Positions 52,984-63,967 of a stretch of 64,000 bases of DNA are shown one piece after another (positions within the stretch are counted from its first letter, which is position 1; the number at the start of each line of letters is the position of its first letter). The notes beneath the pieces are model-generated. The model was not told the origin of the DNA. It was given only the letters and a program-made list of their open reading frames with translations, and ran no database searches. Made by a program: the position numbers and the translations under genes. The DNA comes from JANQJA01 sp047947185. GTDB lineage: Bacteria > Pseudomonadota > Gammaproteobacteria > Pseudomonadales > Azotimanducaceae. The DNA lies in NCBI GenBank assembly GCA_047947185.1, contig CP170502.1:4154001-4218000 (forward strand), in the 5' to 3' direction.

Positions 52984-53865
52984 ATGTCTGAGGCTTTCAG
53001 GATTCACGAATCTGGTGGTGTGGTATCCGGTCCCGTGCGCGAGCCGCGGAATTCTGCCATTAATGCCGGTGCAGGTAGCATTCACGACGACGCCACCGCA
53101 CAGAAACTGGGTTTCCGTGGTGGTACTGTTGCGGGTTCGCTGCACATGGAGCAGTTTCCGCCCCTGCTCGCAGAAGTGCTGGGGGACGAATGGTTGCAGA
53201 CCGGCAGTCAGTCCCTTTACTTCAAGTACGCGACAACCGATGGTGAGCCAGTCCAGGCGTTTGCTGAACGACCCACGAGTGCCAGCGGTAGCCGGCAGGT
53301 CAGGATCTGGATGGACAACCCCGCGGGTGAAAGGATCTGTGAAGGTACAGCGTCAGTTGGTGAACCGGACATGGCCTCGGCGGTGCGCCAACGTATTGCA
53401 TCAACCCCCGAGCCGGAAGACCTGCGTATCCTGGCCAAGGTTGAAATTGGCAAGCCAGGTCCGCTGGTACCTACCCGCATTTCGCAGGACGTGCTGGATG
53501 GCCGACTTGCCGTCATCACCGAGCCGCTCGCTGCCTACAGCGATGCGAGTATCTACGGTGAGAAAGTCATCACGCCGGCACTCCAGGTGCGGATCATGCG
53601 CCCCGGTGAAGCAGCACTGCTGCCACGTGACGGCAACTACGGCGTGGGCCTGTTTGGTGCTATTGAGCTGCAGGCGCTTGCCGGCCCCGTGTTTGTTGAG
53701 CATGACTACCTGACCAGTGCCACCGTGCTTGCGGTGGGCTCAACGCCCAAGACCGAGTATTACTACTACGAATCGACGCTCGTTGATGCAGCGACCGACA
53801 CCGAGGTAATGAAAATGCTGATGATGATCCGGTTCATGAAGGCATCGTCAAAACTTTACCAATAG
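52984..53865 (+). CDS. MaoC-like hotdog-fold protein
   Basis: A 293-aa protein from ATG 52984 (GGGAGAGAC upstream; the frame is open further upstream without support). The stretch AQKLGFRGGTVAGSLHMEQF near residue 40 is the MaoC-type hotdog helix and loop. The length fits a double hotdog. It may be a hydratase or dehydratase for an acyl-CoA, but the R-hydratase Asp-His pair is not clear. It is monocistronic and followed by the long repeat array. Confidence 0.65.
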   Translation: MSEAFRIHESGGVVSGPVREPRNSAINAGAGSIHDDATAQKLGFRGGTVAGSLHMEQFPPLLAEVLGDEWLQTGSQSLYFKYATTDGEPVQAFAERPTSASGSRQVRIWMDNPAGERICEGTASVGEPDMASAVRQRIASTPEPEDLRILAKVEIGKPGPLVPTRISQDVLDGRLAVITEPLAAYSDASIYGEKVITPALQVRIMRPGEAALLPRDGNYGVGLFGAIELQALAGPVFVEHDYLTSATVLAVGSTPKTEYYYYESTLVDAATDTEVMKMLMMIRFMKASSKLYQ

Positions 53866-53869
53866 GTTC

Positions 53870-55428
53870 TAGTCCCTCCACTTCGGGCACCAAAATCGAG
53901 GTCCCTCGGCTACGGCGCTACAGTAGGACGGTGGTGTGAGGTCCCTCCACTTCGGTCGGGACGACGGCTACGGTGTCGACTGTAGCCGCGCGAGCGGCGG
54001 AATGGAGAAACCTCGGGTGCCGAAAATCGAGATCCCTCCACTTCGGCCTGCGGCCTCCGGTCGGGATGATGGTGGTATGAGGTCCCTCCACTTCGGTCGG
54101 GACGACGGCTTCGGTGTCGTTTCGACTGTAGCCGCGTGAGCGGCGGAATGGAGAAACCTCGGGTGCCGAAAATCGAGATCCCTCGGCTACGGCCCTACAA
54201 GACGACGGTGGTATGAGGTCCCTCCACTTCGGTCGGGACGACGGCTTCGGTGTCGTTTCGACTGTAGCCGCGCGAGCGGCGGAATGGAGAAACCTCGGGT
54301 GTTGGAGGTCTCTCCACTACGGCCCTACGGGCCTCCGGTCGAGACGACGGTGGTATGAGGTCCCTCCACTTCGGTCGGGACGACAGCTTCGGTGTCGTTT
54401 CGACTGTAGCCGCGTGAGCGGCGGAATGGAGAAACCTCGAGTGCCGAAAATCGAGATCCCTCCACTTCGGCCTGCGGCCTCCGGTCGGGACGACGGTGGT
54501 ATGAGGTCCCTCCACTTTGGTCGGGACGACGGCTACGCCGTCGACTGTAGCCGCGAGAGCGGCGGAATGGAGAAACCTCGGGTGCCGAAAATCGAGATCC
54601 CTCCACTTCGGCCTGCGGCCTCCGGTCGGGATGACAAAGGAAGAGCAGCCTGCGGCCTCCGGTCGGGACGATGGTGGTATGAGGTCCCTCCACTTCGGTC
54701 GGGACGACGGCTTCGGTGTCGTTTCGACTGTAGCCGCGCGAGCGGCGGAATGGAGAAACCTTGGGTGCCGAAAATCGAGATCCCTCGGCTACGGCGCTAC
54801 AGGAGGACGGTGGTATGAGGTCCCTCCACTTCGGTCGGGACGACACCTTCGGTGTCGTTTCGACTGTAGCCGCGTGAGCGGCGGAATGGAGAAACCTTGG
54901 GTGCCGAAAATCGAGATCCCTCGGCTACGGCCCTACAAGACGACGGTGGTATGAGGTCCCTCCACTTCGGTCGGGACGACGGCTACGCCGTCGTTTCGAC
55001 TGTAGCCGCGCGAGCGGCGGAATGGAGAAACCTCGGGTGCCAAAATCGAGATCCCTCCACTTCGGCCTGTGGCCTCCGGTCGGGATGACAAAGGAAGAGC
55101 AGCCTGCGGCCTCCGGTCGGGACGACGGTGGTATGAGGTCCCTCCACTTCGGTCGGGACGACGGCTACGCCGTCGTTTCGACTGTAGCCGCGTGAGCGGC
55201 GGAATGGAGAAACCTCGAGTGCCGAAAATCGAGATCCCTCCACTTCGGCCTGCGGCCTCCGGTCGGGACGACAAAGGAGGAGCAGCCTGCGGCCTCCGGT
55301 CGGGATGACAAAGGAAGAGCAGCCTGCGGCCTCCGGTCGGGACGACGGTGGTGTGAGGTCCCTCCACTTCGGTCGGGACGACGGCTAGGCCGTCGGCTAC
55401 GGGCCTGCGGTCGGGACGACGGCTAGCT
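53870..55428. repeat. Long array of degenerate 136-220 bp tandem repeats
   Basis: About 1.55 kb holds ten copies of a unit beginning GAGGTCCCTCCACTTCGG, at 53938, 54079, 54215, 54357, 54503, 54681, 54817, 54953, 55135 and 55355. Each unit carries further sub-blocks, e.g. CTGTAGCCGC-GAGCGGCGGA, AATGGAGAAACCTCG and CGGCCTGCGGCCTCCGGTCG; the period varies because sub-blocks are gained or lost. Protein-like text such as EVEGPHTTVV is seen in several frames and is a by-product. It resembles the VEGS/HPDR-type interspersed repeats known from environmental genomes. Confidence 0.9.
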
Positions 55429-56434
55429 AGCGGCGAAAGTGTGAGATCTGTATCTCTTCGCCCGCATCGGCGTAGTCACCCTCTGCCCGGGCTGTTCTGA
55501 AGTCCCCCCAACTGATCGGGTGGTAGCGCGGGTCACCCATGCCTGGCAGGGGTTCATAGGTTGCGGTTGCCGCCGGATTGTAGAAGTAGGCGGCGCTGTA
55601 ACGGACCCGGTCACTGTTTGCCAGCACACGATGCAGTGGTGCGCAGTAGCGATCGTTGGACCAGACCTGTACCACATCACCAATGTTGATGATCAGCGCG
55701 TCCGGTTCTGGCGAGATGGTGTGCCAGCGGTTATCCCGAAAAACCTGGAGCCCGTCGACCTGGTCCTGCATCAGCACGGTGAGCGCACCTGCATCGGTGT
55801 GGTGATTGATGCCAAGGTGCCCTGCGAGCGGAACCGCAACACCCGCTGGCATCTCGGGCCGCGGGCAAACCGGATAGAAATTAAGCCGAAGGAAACTGGT
55901 GTGTGACGGTTCAAATGCGGCTTTCAGTATTGATGCGGAAGCACCCATGGCCTGAGCAATAGCCCCGAGAAGCGTGGCGGCAATCCGCTCACAATGGCTG
56001 CGATGCACGTCCATGACCTGCTGAAAACCCGTCGGCTGATCAGGCCACTGGGGTTCACATCCTGCAAGCGGTCCCTCGTGCTCGGGTTCACCGACGTCAA
56101 AAATTTCTTTCCAGTCCGGTGTGTTCTTGGTCAATTCCCGGTCATAAAATCCCCAGGGATTGGTGGCGCTGCGTTCAACCGTCCGCTTCTGTGCAACTGG
56201 CAGGTCAAAAAAGGCGGCGAGTGCAGCGAGAGTTGCCTGCCGTGTTTGCTTGTCGAGTCCGTGGTGGGTCAGTTGAAAAAAGCCCCATTCGCGGCAAGCG
56301 CGATCCAGCCGGTCCAGTTCTTCAGGCGTGTGGCACTGATCGAACCGGATGCTGGGTATTGTGGCGTCGTGGTCTCTGGTCATGGCCGCGGATTCTAGCG
56401 TCAATCCTGTCCAATCGGCACCCTCCGGTCTCAT
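55427..56434 (-). CDS. 2-oxoglutarate/Fe(II) oxygenase, isopenicillin-N-synthase family
   Basis: A 335-aa protein from ATG 56434 (AAGG eight bases upstream; a later ATG at 56383 fits the family N-terminus better). The N-terminal DIOX_N region has RACREWGFFQLTHHGLDKQT. The Fe ligands are His and Asp in LGINHHTDAGALTVLMQ and a distal His in CAPLHRVLANS; the cosubstrate Arg is in RYSAAYFYNP. It should hydroxylate or cyclise a small molecule with 2-oxoglutarate. Its 3' end abuts the repeat array. Confidence 0.87.
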   Translation of the reverse strand: MRPEGADWTGLTLESAAMTRDHDATIPSIRFDQCHTPEELDRLDRACREWGFFQLTHHGLDKQTRQATLAALAAFFDLPVAQKRTVERSATNPWGFYDRELTKNTPDWKEIFDVGEPEHEGPLAGCEPQWPDQPTGFQQVMDVHRSHCERIAATLLGAIAQAMGASASILKAAFEPSHTSFLRLNFYPVCPRPEMPAGVAVPLAGHLGINHHTDAGALTVLMQDQVDGLQVFRDNRWHTISPEPDALIINIGDVVQVWSNDRYCAPLHRVLANSDRVRYSAAYFYNPAATATYEPLPGMGDPRYHPISWGDFRTARAEGDYADAGEEIQISHFRR

Positions 56435-56611
56435 GTTTTTCACCTTGCTGCCGATACAACACCCATTTTCCGGGGAAATTTGCTGGCTCTGAACGGGCGC
56501 TCACCTGTGACGGTTCAGTTTTTCCGGCGCTGGTCGATATAGCTTGAGACAGGTGATAAATCCGCAGTGGTCTGCGGTGACTCAGGGATTCGCGCAACAG
56601 CAGGTAATGAA

Positions 56612-57409
56612 ATGGATCTGGCTACACTTCTAGGAATGCTCGGGGCAATTGGCGTACTGATTGCGGCGGTTGTGTCGGGCGGGTCTGCAGACCTGTTTAT
56701 CAACGTACCCTCTATCCTGATTGTGTTGTGCGGCACCCTGCTGATTGTTTTGATCAAGTTCAACATGAAGCAGTCCCTGCGTGCGGTCAGCGTTGCCAAG
56801 CGCGCTTTCTTCAACAAACTGGCGAGCCCGGATGAACTGATAGACAAGATTATTGAGCTTAACGCCGTGGCGCGCCGAGAGGGCCTGCTGGCCCTGGAAA
56901 ACTACGAGGTAACCAACCAGTTCCTGCAGCGCGGGATTAACCTCATGGTTGACGGCAGTGAACCCGAGACGATCAAGGCGACGCTGGAGCGTGACCTGCG
57001 GGAGACCGCGGAACGGCACAAATGGGGTGCCAAGGTGTTTGCCGCCCTGGGTGAGGTGGCACCGGCCATGGGCATGATCGGGACACTGATTGGCCTGGTG
57101 CAGATGCTTTCCGCCATGGATGACCCGAAACAGATTGGTCCGGCAATGGCGATTGCCCTTCTGACGACGCTGTACGGCGCGGTGATTGCCAACGTGATTG
57201 CCCTGCCCATTGCCGACAAGCTGACGTTGCGCAAGACAGAAGAAAGCAAACTGAACGCGATCTGTATAGACGGGGTTCTGGGCATCTGTGAAGGCCACAA
57301 CCCTCGCGTCCTTGAAAGCATGCTCAAGATCTATCTTTCTCCCAGCGCCCGGGAAGCTGACAAGGACGCGGGTGCAGCAAGCAAACCCGAACTGAAATCC
57401 GTGGCCTAG
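56612..57409 (+). CDS. pomA: Flagellar stator protein PomA (MotA/ExbB family)
   Basis: A 265-aa inner-membrane protein from ATG 56612. It begins MDLATLLGMLGAIGVLIAAV and has the four-helix stator layout. The late helices read VAPAMGMIGTLIGLVQML and GPAMAIALLTTLYGAVIANV, matching PomA. The cytoplasmic loop holds LERDLRETAERHKWGAKVFA. PomA-type stators couple sodium flow to torque. It pairs with the next gene, 9 bp downstream. Confidence 0.9.
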   Translation: MDLATLLGMLGAIGVLIAAVVSGGSADLFINVPSILIVLCGTLLIVLIKFNMKQSLRAVSVAKRAFFNKLASPDELIDKIIELNAVARREGLLALENYEVTNQFLQRGINLMVDGSEPETIKATLERDLRETAERHKWGAKVFAALGEVAPAMGMIGTLIGLVQMLSAMDDPKQIGPAMAIALLTTLYGAVIANVIALPIADKLTLRKTEESKLNAICIDGVLGICEGHNPRVLESMLKIYLSPSAREADKDAGAASKPELKSVA

Positions 57410-57418
57410 GAACATCTC

Positions 57419-58324
57419 ATGATAGAGATTGAAGAAGAGGAGAAGCGCGGTGTAGCGGACTGGATGACCACCTACGCTGACCTCATGTCGCTCCTGATGT
57501 GCTTTTTTGTCTTGCTGCTGTCGTTTTCGGAAATGGATATCGCGAAGTACAAACAGCTTGCCGGCTCAATGAAACAGGCGTTTGGTGTCCAGAACGAAAT
57601 TCGCCTGAAAGATATTCCCAAGGGCACCAGCATCATTGCCCAGGAATTCAGCCCCGGGCGTCCCAACCCCACCCCCATGAACACGATTCAGCAGCAGAGT
57701 ACCAACACCCGGGAGTCGTCTCTCGACATTCGCACCAACGCACCCGGTGAGCACCAGACCCAAATGCAGGTCGTGCTGCCATCCGAAGCAGTCCAGCGCC
57801 TGATGGAACAAGCGCGAAAGCTCGATACGCAACGGGCGGCCGAAGCACTCCGGGAAAAACTGCGCCTGCAGATAGAGCGCGGCAATATCGAAATTGAGTA
57901 TGATCTCGACTCTATTACCGTGCGAATACGTGAACGCGGTTCTTTCCCCTCGGGATCCGCCACCCTGACGGACGAGTTCCTGCCAATCATCCCGATTATC
58001 CAGGAGGCCCTGCGTGACATTGAGGGTGAGATTGCGGTTGAGGGACATACCGACAATGTGCCGATCAACAACGAGCGATTCCGTTCCAACTGGGAGCTTT
58101 CCAGCCAGCGGGCGTTGTCACTGGCGCATGAATTGCTCAAGGATCCCGAACTGGCTTCAGAGCGATTCATGATTGTGGGTTATGCGGATGCCAGGCCCCG
58201 GGTGGACAACGATAGCTGGTCGAATCGGGCGCAGAACCGCCGGGTGGAAATTGTCATCAGGCGGACGCCGACAAACCAGCCCGCCGGTTCAATCGTCTCA
58301 CTCAGGCCCGCGGATGAAACCTGA
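57419..58324 (+). CDS. pomB: Flagellar stator protein PomB (MotB family)
   Basis: A 301-aa protein. The single membrane helix WMTTYADLMSLLMCFFVLLL carries the ion-binding Asp (YADLM). A periplasmic plug and linker follow, then an OmpA-like peptidoglycan-binding domain with AVEGHTDNVPINNERFRSNW and AQNRRVEIVIRRTP. It anchors the stator to the cell wall. No other flagellar gene is in the window. Confidence 0.92.
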   Translation: MIEIEEEEKRGVADWMTTYADLMSLLMCFFVLLLSFSEMDIAKYKQLAGSMKQAFGVQNEIRLKDIPKGTSIIAQEFSPGRPNPTPMNTIQQQSTNTRESSLDIRTNAPGEHQTQMQVVLPSEAVQRLMEQARKLDTQRAAEALREKLRLQIERGNIEIEYDLDSITVRIRERGSFPSGSATLTDEFLPIIPIIQEALRDIEGEIAVEGHTDNVPINNERFRSNWELSSQRALSLAHELLKDPELASERFMIVGYADARPRVDNDSWSNRAQNRRVEIVIRRTPTNQPAGSIVSLRPADET

Positions 58325-58364
58325 CCTGATTTGGACACAATAGCGTCCCGACCTGACAGGGCGT

Positions 58365-58419
58365 GTCACTTCCAGACGCCAGAGGCACGGTAATCCCGGT
58401 ACTGCCTCGCGGAAGTGAC
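58365..58419. promoter_or_regulatory. Nested inverted repeat downstream of pomB
   Basis: GTCACTTCC (58365-58373) pairs perfectly with GGAAGTGAC (58411-58419). Inside, GAGGCA (58382-58387) pairs with TGCCTC (58403-58408). It may form a two-part hairpin acting as terminator or mRNA stabiliser; no U-tract follows. Confidence 0.5.
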
Positions 58420-58519
58420 GTGACGCAGCGCACGTAAAACGGGCGATACGCGTCACACCCGGTAAATTGGCACGAATGTTGATTGTCTCTTCCCAGGTAA
58501 AGTCAGGAAGGGACATGTC

Positions 58520-58663
58520 ATGATTGATCTGGTTTCAAATTCGATGTTGATGGGCTTTCTCACGGGCCTGATTTTCTTTTCCCTGCCAACCGCCATGCTA
58601 CAGGTCAGCATCGCCGCCCGGCAAAATCCGCGCGAGGGTGGTAAAGGCAGTTTCACGGCCTGA
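58520..58663 (+). CDS. Small single-pass membrane protein, unknown
   Basis: A 47-aa ORF from ATG 58520 with AGGAAGG upstream. It has one hydrophobic helix (MLMGFLTGLIFFSLPTAML) and a basic tail (ARQNPREGGKGS). It is placed by itself after the pomB hairpin. The ribosome-binding site and codon pattern make it believable, but no family is recognised. Confidence 0.5.
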   Translation: MIDLVSNSMLMGFLTGLIFFSLPTAMLQVSIAARQNPREGGKGSFTA

Positions 58664-58699
58664 TGGTTGCGGGTAGTGTCGCGCTTATCCGGCACAGGC

Positions 58700-59092
58700 A
58701 TGTTAATCTCGCGCAATGGGTACATGACCAGATCGCAAGCTCGGACAATGCTCGCCAGCAAGGACCTCGACATCAAAATCGCTCGCAGGGCGGCACATGC
58801 CCTGGATGTGATTCTCGCGCGTCGTACCCGCGTCAAGGTGGTGCTGGGAGAGGAGCGCGTGGTGCCCGGCACTCTGGGAGAGGCCATCAAGCTGCCGGCC
58901 ATCATCGCCCGCCTGGACAGCCGCTCATCGACCAGCCGTTCCCGGGGCCTTGAGGATTTCAGGCAGCTTTGGGACACGCTCTCGGTTCAAACCACCAGGG
59001 AAGTGCTTAAGGAAATCGGCTGGTACGAGCCTGCAGAACTCGATTGGGAAGACCCGCGTTCAAACCGACGCCCGGACCTCTCTGAAGACTGA
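58700..59092 (+). CDS. Hypothetical protein
   Basis: About 130 aa; the start is uncertain (TTG 58667, ATG 58700 or ATG 58724). It is helical and basic in the first half (IARRAAHALDVILARRTRVK) and ends with acidic DWEDPRSNRRPDLSED. The mid segment DFRQLWDTLSVQTTREVLKE may form a helical bundle. I do not recognise it. Confidence 0.45.
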   Translation: MLISRNGYMTRSQARTMLASKDLDIKIARRAAHALDVILARRTRVKVVLGEERVVPGTLGEAIKLPAIIARLDSRSSTSRSRGLEDFRQLWDTLSVQTTREVLKEIGWYEPAELDWEDPRSNRRPDLSED

Positions 59093-59123
59093 AAATCGCT
59101 TGTCCTCCGTCATTCAGGATGGG

Positions 59124-59588
59124 TCAGCTTTTGGGATCGGCGGTCGCCGGCCGATAACGAAAATTACAGAAATCGTCACCCTGCATGCGCGTCTGGCTGC
59201 GTTCCAGTTTCATACCGATGCGCCCGGCGGCAGCAAAGTCGCCATTACAGATCAGCAGGTGGCCAAACTGGGCACCACCAAGTTCTGCCATCATCTCGGC
59301 ATAGCCACAGCGAAACACGTTCATGTCAAAGGCTGAATCAGTGCTGGTGATCACCTCGTAATCCATGGCGTCTCCCGCAGCAAACCCCTCTGTTGCCTTT
59401 ACCATTCGCCCAAAATCAGGGTTGACGTCCTTGCCGGCATCAGCTGCCTGGGATTCCGCGCGGCGGTTGCGTTCCGCAAGTGCGGCCAGCACAACCTCCT
59501 CGCCAAGAATGGCCTGCAGATCTTTTATCAGGGGTACCACGTATTCCATCTGGATACGCCGCTTCTCAAGGTGGGTGATGGTGGCCAT
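59124..59588 (-). CDS. L-2-amino-thiazoline-4-carboxylic acid hydrolase-like protein
   Basis: A 154-aa protein from ATG 59588 (GGAG seven bases upstream). The C-terminal part has FRCGYAEMMAELGGAQFGHL, ICNGDFAAAGRIGMKLERSQ and DFCNFRYR, the signature pattern of the ATC hydrolase family; the conserved Cys residues are present. Family members hydrolyse a cyclic thiazoline or act as uncharacterised partner proteins. It is divergent from the P450 gene with a 135-bp gap, suggesting a shared pathway. Confidence 0.7.
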   Translation of the reverse strand: MATITHLEKRRIQMEYVVPLIKDLQAILGEEVVLAALAERNRRAESQAADAGKDVNPDFGRMVKATEGFAAGDAMDYEVITSTDSAFDMNVFRCGYAEMMAELGGAQFGHLLICNGDFAAAGRIGMKLERSQTRMQGDDFCNFRYRPATADPKS

Positions 59589-59723
59589 GCTCAATCTCCA
59601 ATGGGTGGCAGGCAGCCAATATGCCAATGCTGTCATGCGATTGCCAGCAGGTGTTTCGCCGCGTTTGCTTCCACGCCGGGAAGTGGTTAGCGTAGCCTTA
59701 TAATTTTCCACAGGTGGACATTC

Positions 59724-60980
59724 ATGAGTTCAAATCTGATCACTGACGTTGCCAGCGTTCCGCTGGACAGGATTGACGTAAGCCAGCCCGCGCTGTTCCA
59801 GCAGGACACCTGGCAACCCTGGTTTGCCCGCCTGCGCAAGGAGGCACCGGTCCACTATCTTGCTGACAGCGTTAACGGCCCCTTCTGGTCAGTCACGAGT
59901 CACCAGCTCATCAAGGAAGTTGATACCAACAACCGGGTTTTCTCATCGGAGAAGGGTGGTATTGCCATTGTTGACCCTTACGTTGTTGAAGAAGGCCAGA
60001 TCCAGGGGCAAAGCTTCATCACACTGGATGAACCCAAACACATGAAACAGCGCCAGGCTGTTGCACCAACGGTAGCGCCAAAAAACCTGGCTGAACTGGA
60101 ACCGATTATCCGTGAACGTGCCATTGATATCCTGGAAAACCTGCCGGTTGGCAAGACCTTCAATTGGGTGCAGGAAGTCTCCATTGAACTTACCGCACGC
60201 ATGCTGGCGACCCTGTTTGGTTTCCCCTACGAGGACAGGCGAAAGCTGGTCTACTGGTCGGACCTGGCGACCAATGTACCTGAAGTGACAGGAGACACCA
60301 GCATTGACATGGGCCAGCGCTACCAGGAACTGATGGGGGCAGCAGGGGCCTTCTACCAGCTCTGGGCCGAGCGTGCCCAGCAGCCACCCAGCTTCGATCT
60401 GATTTCAATGCTGATTCACAACGAAGAAACGGCCCGGATGAACGAGGATCCTGAATTGTTCCTGGGCAATATCCTGCTGCTGATTGTGGGTGGAAATGAC
60501 ACCACGCGAAACAGCATCAGTGGGGGGGTCATTGCCCTGAACAAGTACCCTGATGAGTACCAGAAGCTGCGGGAAAACCCGGGGCTTATTCCCAACATGG
60601 TGTCGGAAATGGTGCGCTGGCAGACGCCGGTCATCCACATGCGAAGGACTGCGCTGGAAGACTATGAGCTGGGCGGCAAGCTGATCCGGGAGGGCGACAA
60701 GGTGGTGATGTGGTATCTCTCGGGCAATCGCGACGAAACAGTTTTTGAAGATCCGGACAGGCTGATCATTGACCGGCCCAATGCCCGGGCACACGTTGCC
60801 TTCGGGTTTGGTGTGCATCGGTGTATGGGCAACCGGCTGGCGGAAATGCAGCTCCGGGTGCTCTGGGAAGAAATCATGAAACGCTTTTCCAGGATTGAAG
60901 TTGTTGGGGACGTTGAACGTCTGCCCAACAACTTCATCAGGGGGATCAGGAACGTCCCGGTGCGGCTCCATCCGCTCTGA
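59724..60980 (+). CDS. Cytochrome P450
   Basis: A 418-aa soluble P450. The I-helix is LLIVGGNDTTRNSISGG near residue 255, ExxR is EMVRWQTPVIHMRR near 293, and the haem loop is FGFGVHRCMGNRLAEMQ near 355 with the Cys ligand. It resembles bacterial CYP families that hydroxylate alkyl or steroid substrates (CYP125/CYP153-like by general look only). Redox partners are not adjacent. A TATAAT box at 59699-59704 may be its -10. Confidence 0.92.
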   Translation: MSSNLITDVASVPLDRIDVSQPALFQQDTWQPWFARLRKEAPVHYLADSVNGPFWSVTSHQLIKEVDTNNRVFSSEKGGIAIVDPYVVEEGQIQGQSFITLDEPKHMKQRQAVAPTVAPKNLAELEPIIRERAIDILENLPVGKTFNWVQEVSIELTARMLATLFGFPYEDRRKLVYWSDLATNVPEVTGDTSIDMGQRYQELMGAAGAFYQLWAERAQQPPSFDLISMLIHNEETARMNEDPELFLGNILLLIVGGNDTTRNSISGGVIALNKYPDEYQKLRENPGLIPNMVSEMVRWQTPVIHMRRTALEDYELGGKLIREGDKVVMWYLSGNRDETVFEDPDRLIIDRPNARAHVAFGFGVHRCMGNRLAEMQLRVLWEEIMKRFSRIEVVGDVERLPNNFIRGIRNVPVRLHPL

Positions 60981-61001
60981 CACCGCCCCGGGACACTTTT
61001 C

Positions 61002-61754
61002 CTAACCCGGTTTCCTGAGCTTCAGCAGGAAACGATCGGTTTGGCCCTGAACGTCAGGTGCAAACACCATTTTGGTATGGTCATCAGTGCTGACCGCAAG
61101 CAGGTCGCTCGACTCAACCGTAAAGCCGGCTGCCATTGCCGCGTCCATGGCCTGCTGGGGCAACATCCTGTGCAGTGCTGCATTGTTGGCACCCGGGTTG
61201 CCGACGTGGTCGATAATGCCAAACACACCACCCGGCCGCAGTGCCTGCATGACGGCGCTCAACATGGCGGCGGCCGCGGCCGGATCCCGGTTGTAAAGGT
61301 CATGGAAGTTGAGGGCCGAAATGGCGACATCAACTGTGCCATCGAGGTTCATGGCAGCAAAGTCGGCATCAAGCCGCTCGACGTTTGGCAATCGTCCATC
61401 GGCAAGCCGGGCTGAAATTGCCTTGTCATAAAAGCCGTTCCTGAACGCCAGGAAAGCCGGCGGGTTCTGTGCATACACTTTGCCCGTGTTCCCGACCGCA
61501 ATGGCCATGACCTCGGTATACCAGCCACCCGATGCCATGACATCAAGTACGGTCATGCCCGGCCTGACGCCCAGAAAGGCAAGCACTTCGGCGGGTTTCC
61601 TGCCGGCATCCCGCGCCTGGTCACCTTCCATCCGACTTGAACTGGCAAGTGCCGCCGAGTAATCCGGTGGTGTGCCCATGCTGGTACAGGCGGCAAGCAA
61701 CGCCGCAATAGTTACAACCAGTAAACGCGTGTGTTTCCTGAACAGTAAACTCAT
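61002..61754 (-). CDS. Lipoprotein with class I methyltransferase fold
   Basis: A 250-aa protein from ATG 61754 (GGGAG upstream; the frame extends to 61841). The lipobox is LLAAC near residue 18. A Rossmann methyltransferase core follows: MTVLDVMASGGWYTEVMAIA as motif I, NVERLDADFAAMNLDGTVDV, and LRPGGVFGIIDHVGNPGANN. It belongs to the exported class-I-SAM-fold group often annotated as methyltransferase in proteobacteria; S-adenosylmethionine would not be available in the periplasm, so its true activity is doubtful. Confidence 0.8.
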   Translation of the reverse strand: MSLLFRKHTRLLVVTIAALLAACTSMGTPPDYSAALASSSRMEGDQARDAGRKPAEVLAFLGVRPGMTVLDVMASGGWYTEVMAIAVGNTGKVYAQNPPAFLAFRNGFYDKAISARLADGRLPNVERLDADFAAMNLDGTVDVAISALNFHDLYNRDPAAAAAMLSAVMQALRPGGVFGIIDHVGNPGANNAALHRMLPQQAMDAAMAAGFTVESSDLLAVSTDDHTKMVFAPDVQGQTDRFLLKLRKPG

Positions 61755-61876
61755 GGTGGTTATCTCCCTCGTTGATTGGGCGGAAAAACGCCTGCCCGGG
61801 GAACAATATAGCCCTGCAGCCGCAATTTGTGTATCGGGCAATTGCAGGGCAGGGGGAGTGAAAAGGCAGGGTGGGG

Positions 61877-61905
61877 AAAAAACAAAGGGGCATAAAGCCC
61901 CTTTG
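61877..61905 (-). terminator. Rho-independent terminator of groEL
   Basis: On the minus strand CAAAGGGGC and GCCCCTTTG form a 9-bp perfect stem with a 5-nt loop, followed by TTTTTT. It lies 14 bp past the groEL stop. Confidence 0.9.
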
Positions 61906-61918
61906 TCCTGCAGGTTAC

Positions 61919-63543
<1,625 letters not shown>

Positions 63544-63547
<4 letters not shown>

Positions 63548-63858
63548 GCTGCTTTCTCCTGTGCAGGTGACGCTTCAAGAACGGCGTGGACATCCGCTTC
63601 CCTGATGACAAGGTGTTTTTCACCCTCAATCTTAATTTCTGTGCCGGCGTATTCGCTGTACAACACCCGGTCACCCACCTTGACGGCCAGTGGGCGCAGC
63701 TCACCGTTTTCAAGCAGTGCACCGTCACCGACAGCAAGTACCTCACCCTGGTTGGATTTTTCCGTTGCCTGGTCGGGGATGACAATCCCGCTTCGGGTCC
63801 TGGTTTCCGCTGCCAGGGGTTTGACCAAGAGCCGGTCATAGAGGGGTTTGATGTGCAT
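63544..63858 (-). CDS. groES: 10-kDa co-chaperonin GroES
   Basis: A 104-aa co-chaperonin from ATG 63858 (CGGAGGA upstream; the open frame extends to 63900). It begins MHIKPLYDRLLVKPLAAETR, includes the mobile loop SGIVIPDQATEKSNQGEV and the roof/dome strand VGDRVLYSEYAGTEIKIEGE. It is a few residues longer than E. coli GroES at the C-terminus (VLEASPAQEKAA). It is co-transcribed with groEL. Confidence 0.97.
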
Positions 63859-63946
63859 GGGTTTTCCTCCGAAATAACAATTGCCTAAAGGAAATCTCAA
63901 ATTTTGGCGCGAGGCATTGCTGCACCCCGCGGATCACCAACTTGTG

Positions 63947-63967
63947 CTCTCGTTGGCAATTTTCAAG
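63947..63967 (-). promoter_or_regulatory. Possible heat-shock -35 element upstream of groES
   Basis: On the minus strand CTTGAAA (63967-63961) matches the RpoH -35 consensus. A matching -10 (CCCCATNT) is not evident 13-15 bp downstream. No CIRCE inverted repeat was found in the 140 bp available. Confidence 0.3.

Noticed and set aside
54213..54846. Open frames of 170-200 aa within the repeat array
   Set aside because: They are produced by the repeats, exist on both strands with similar text, and lack start signals.
53870..55428. CRISPR array or phage attachment cluster
   Set aside because: Units are long, modular and degenerate without unique spacers, and no integrase or cas gene is near.
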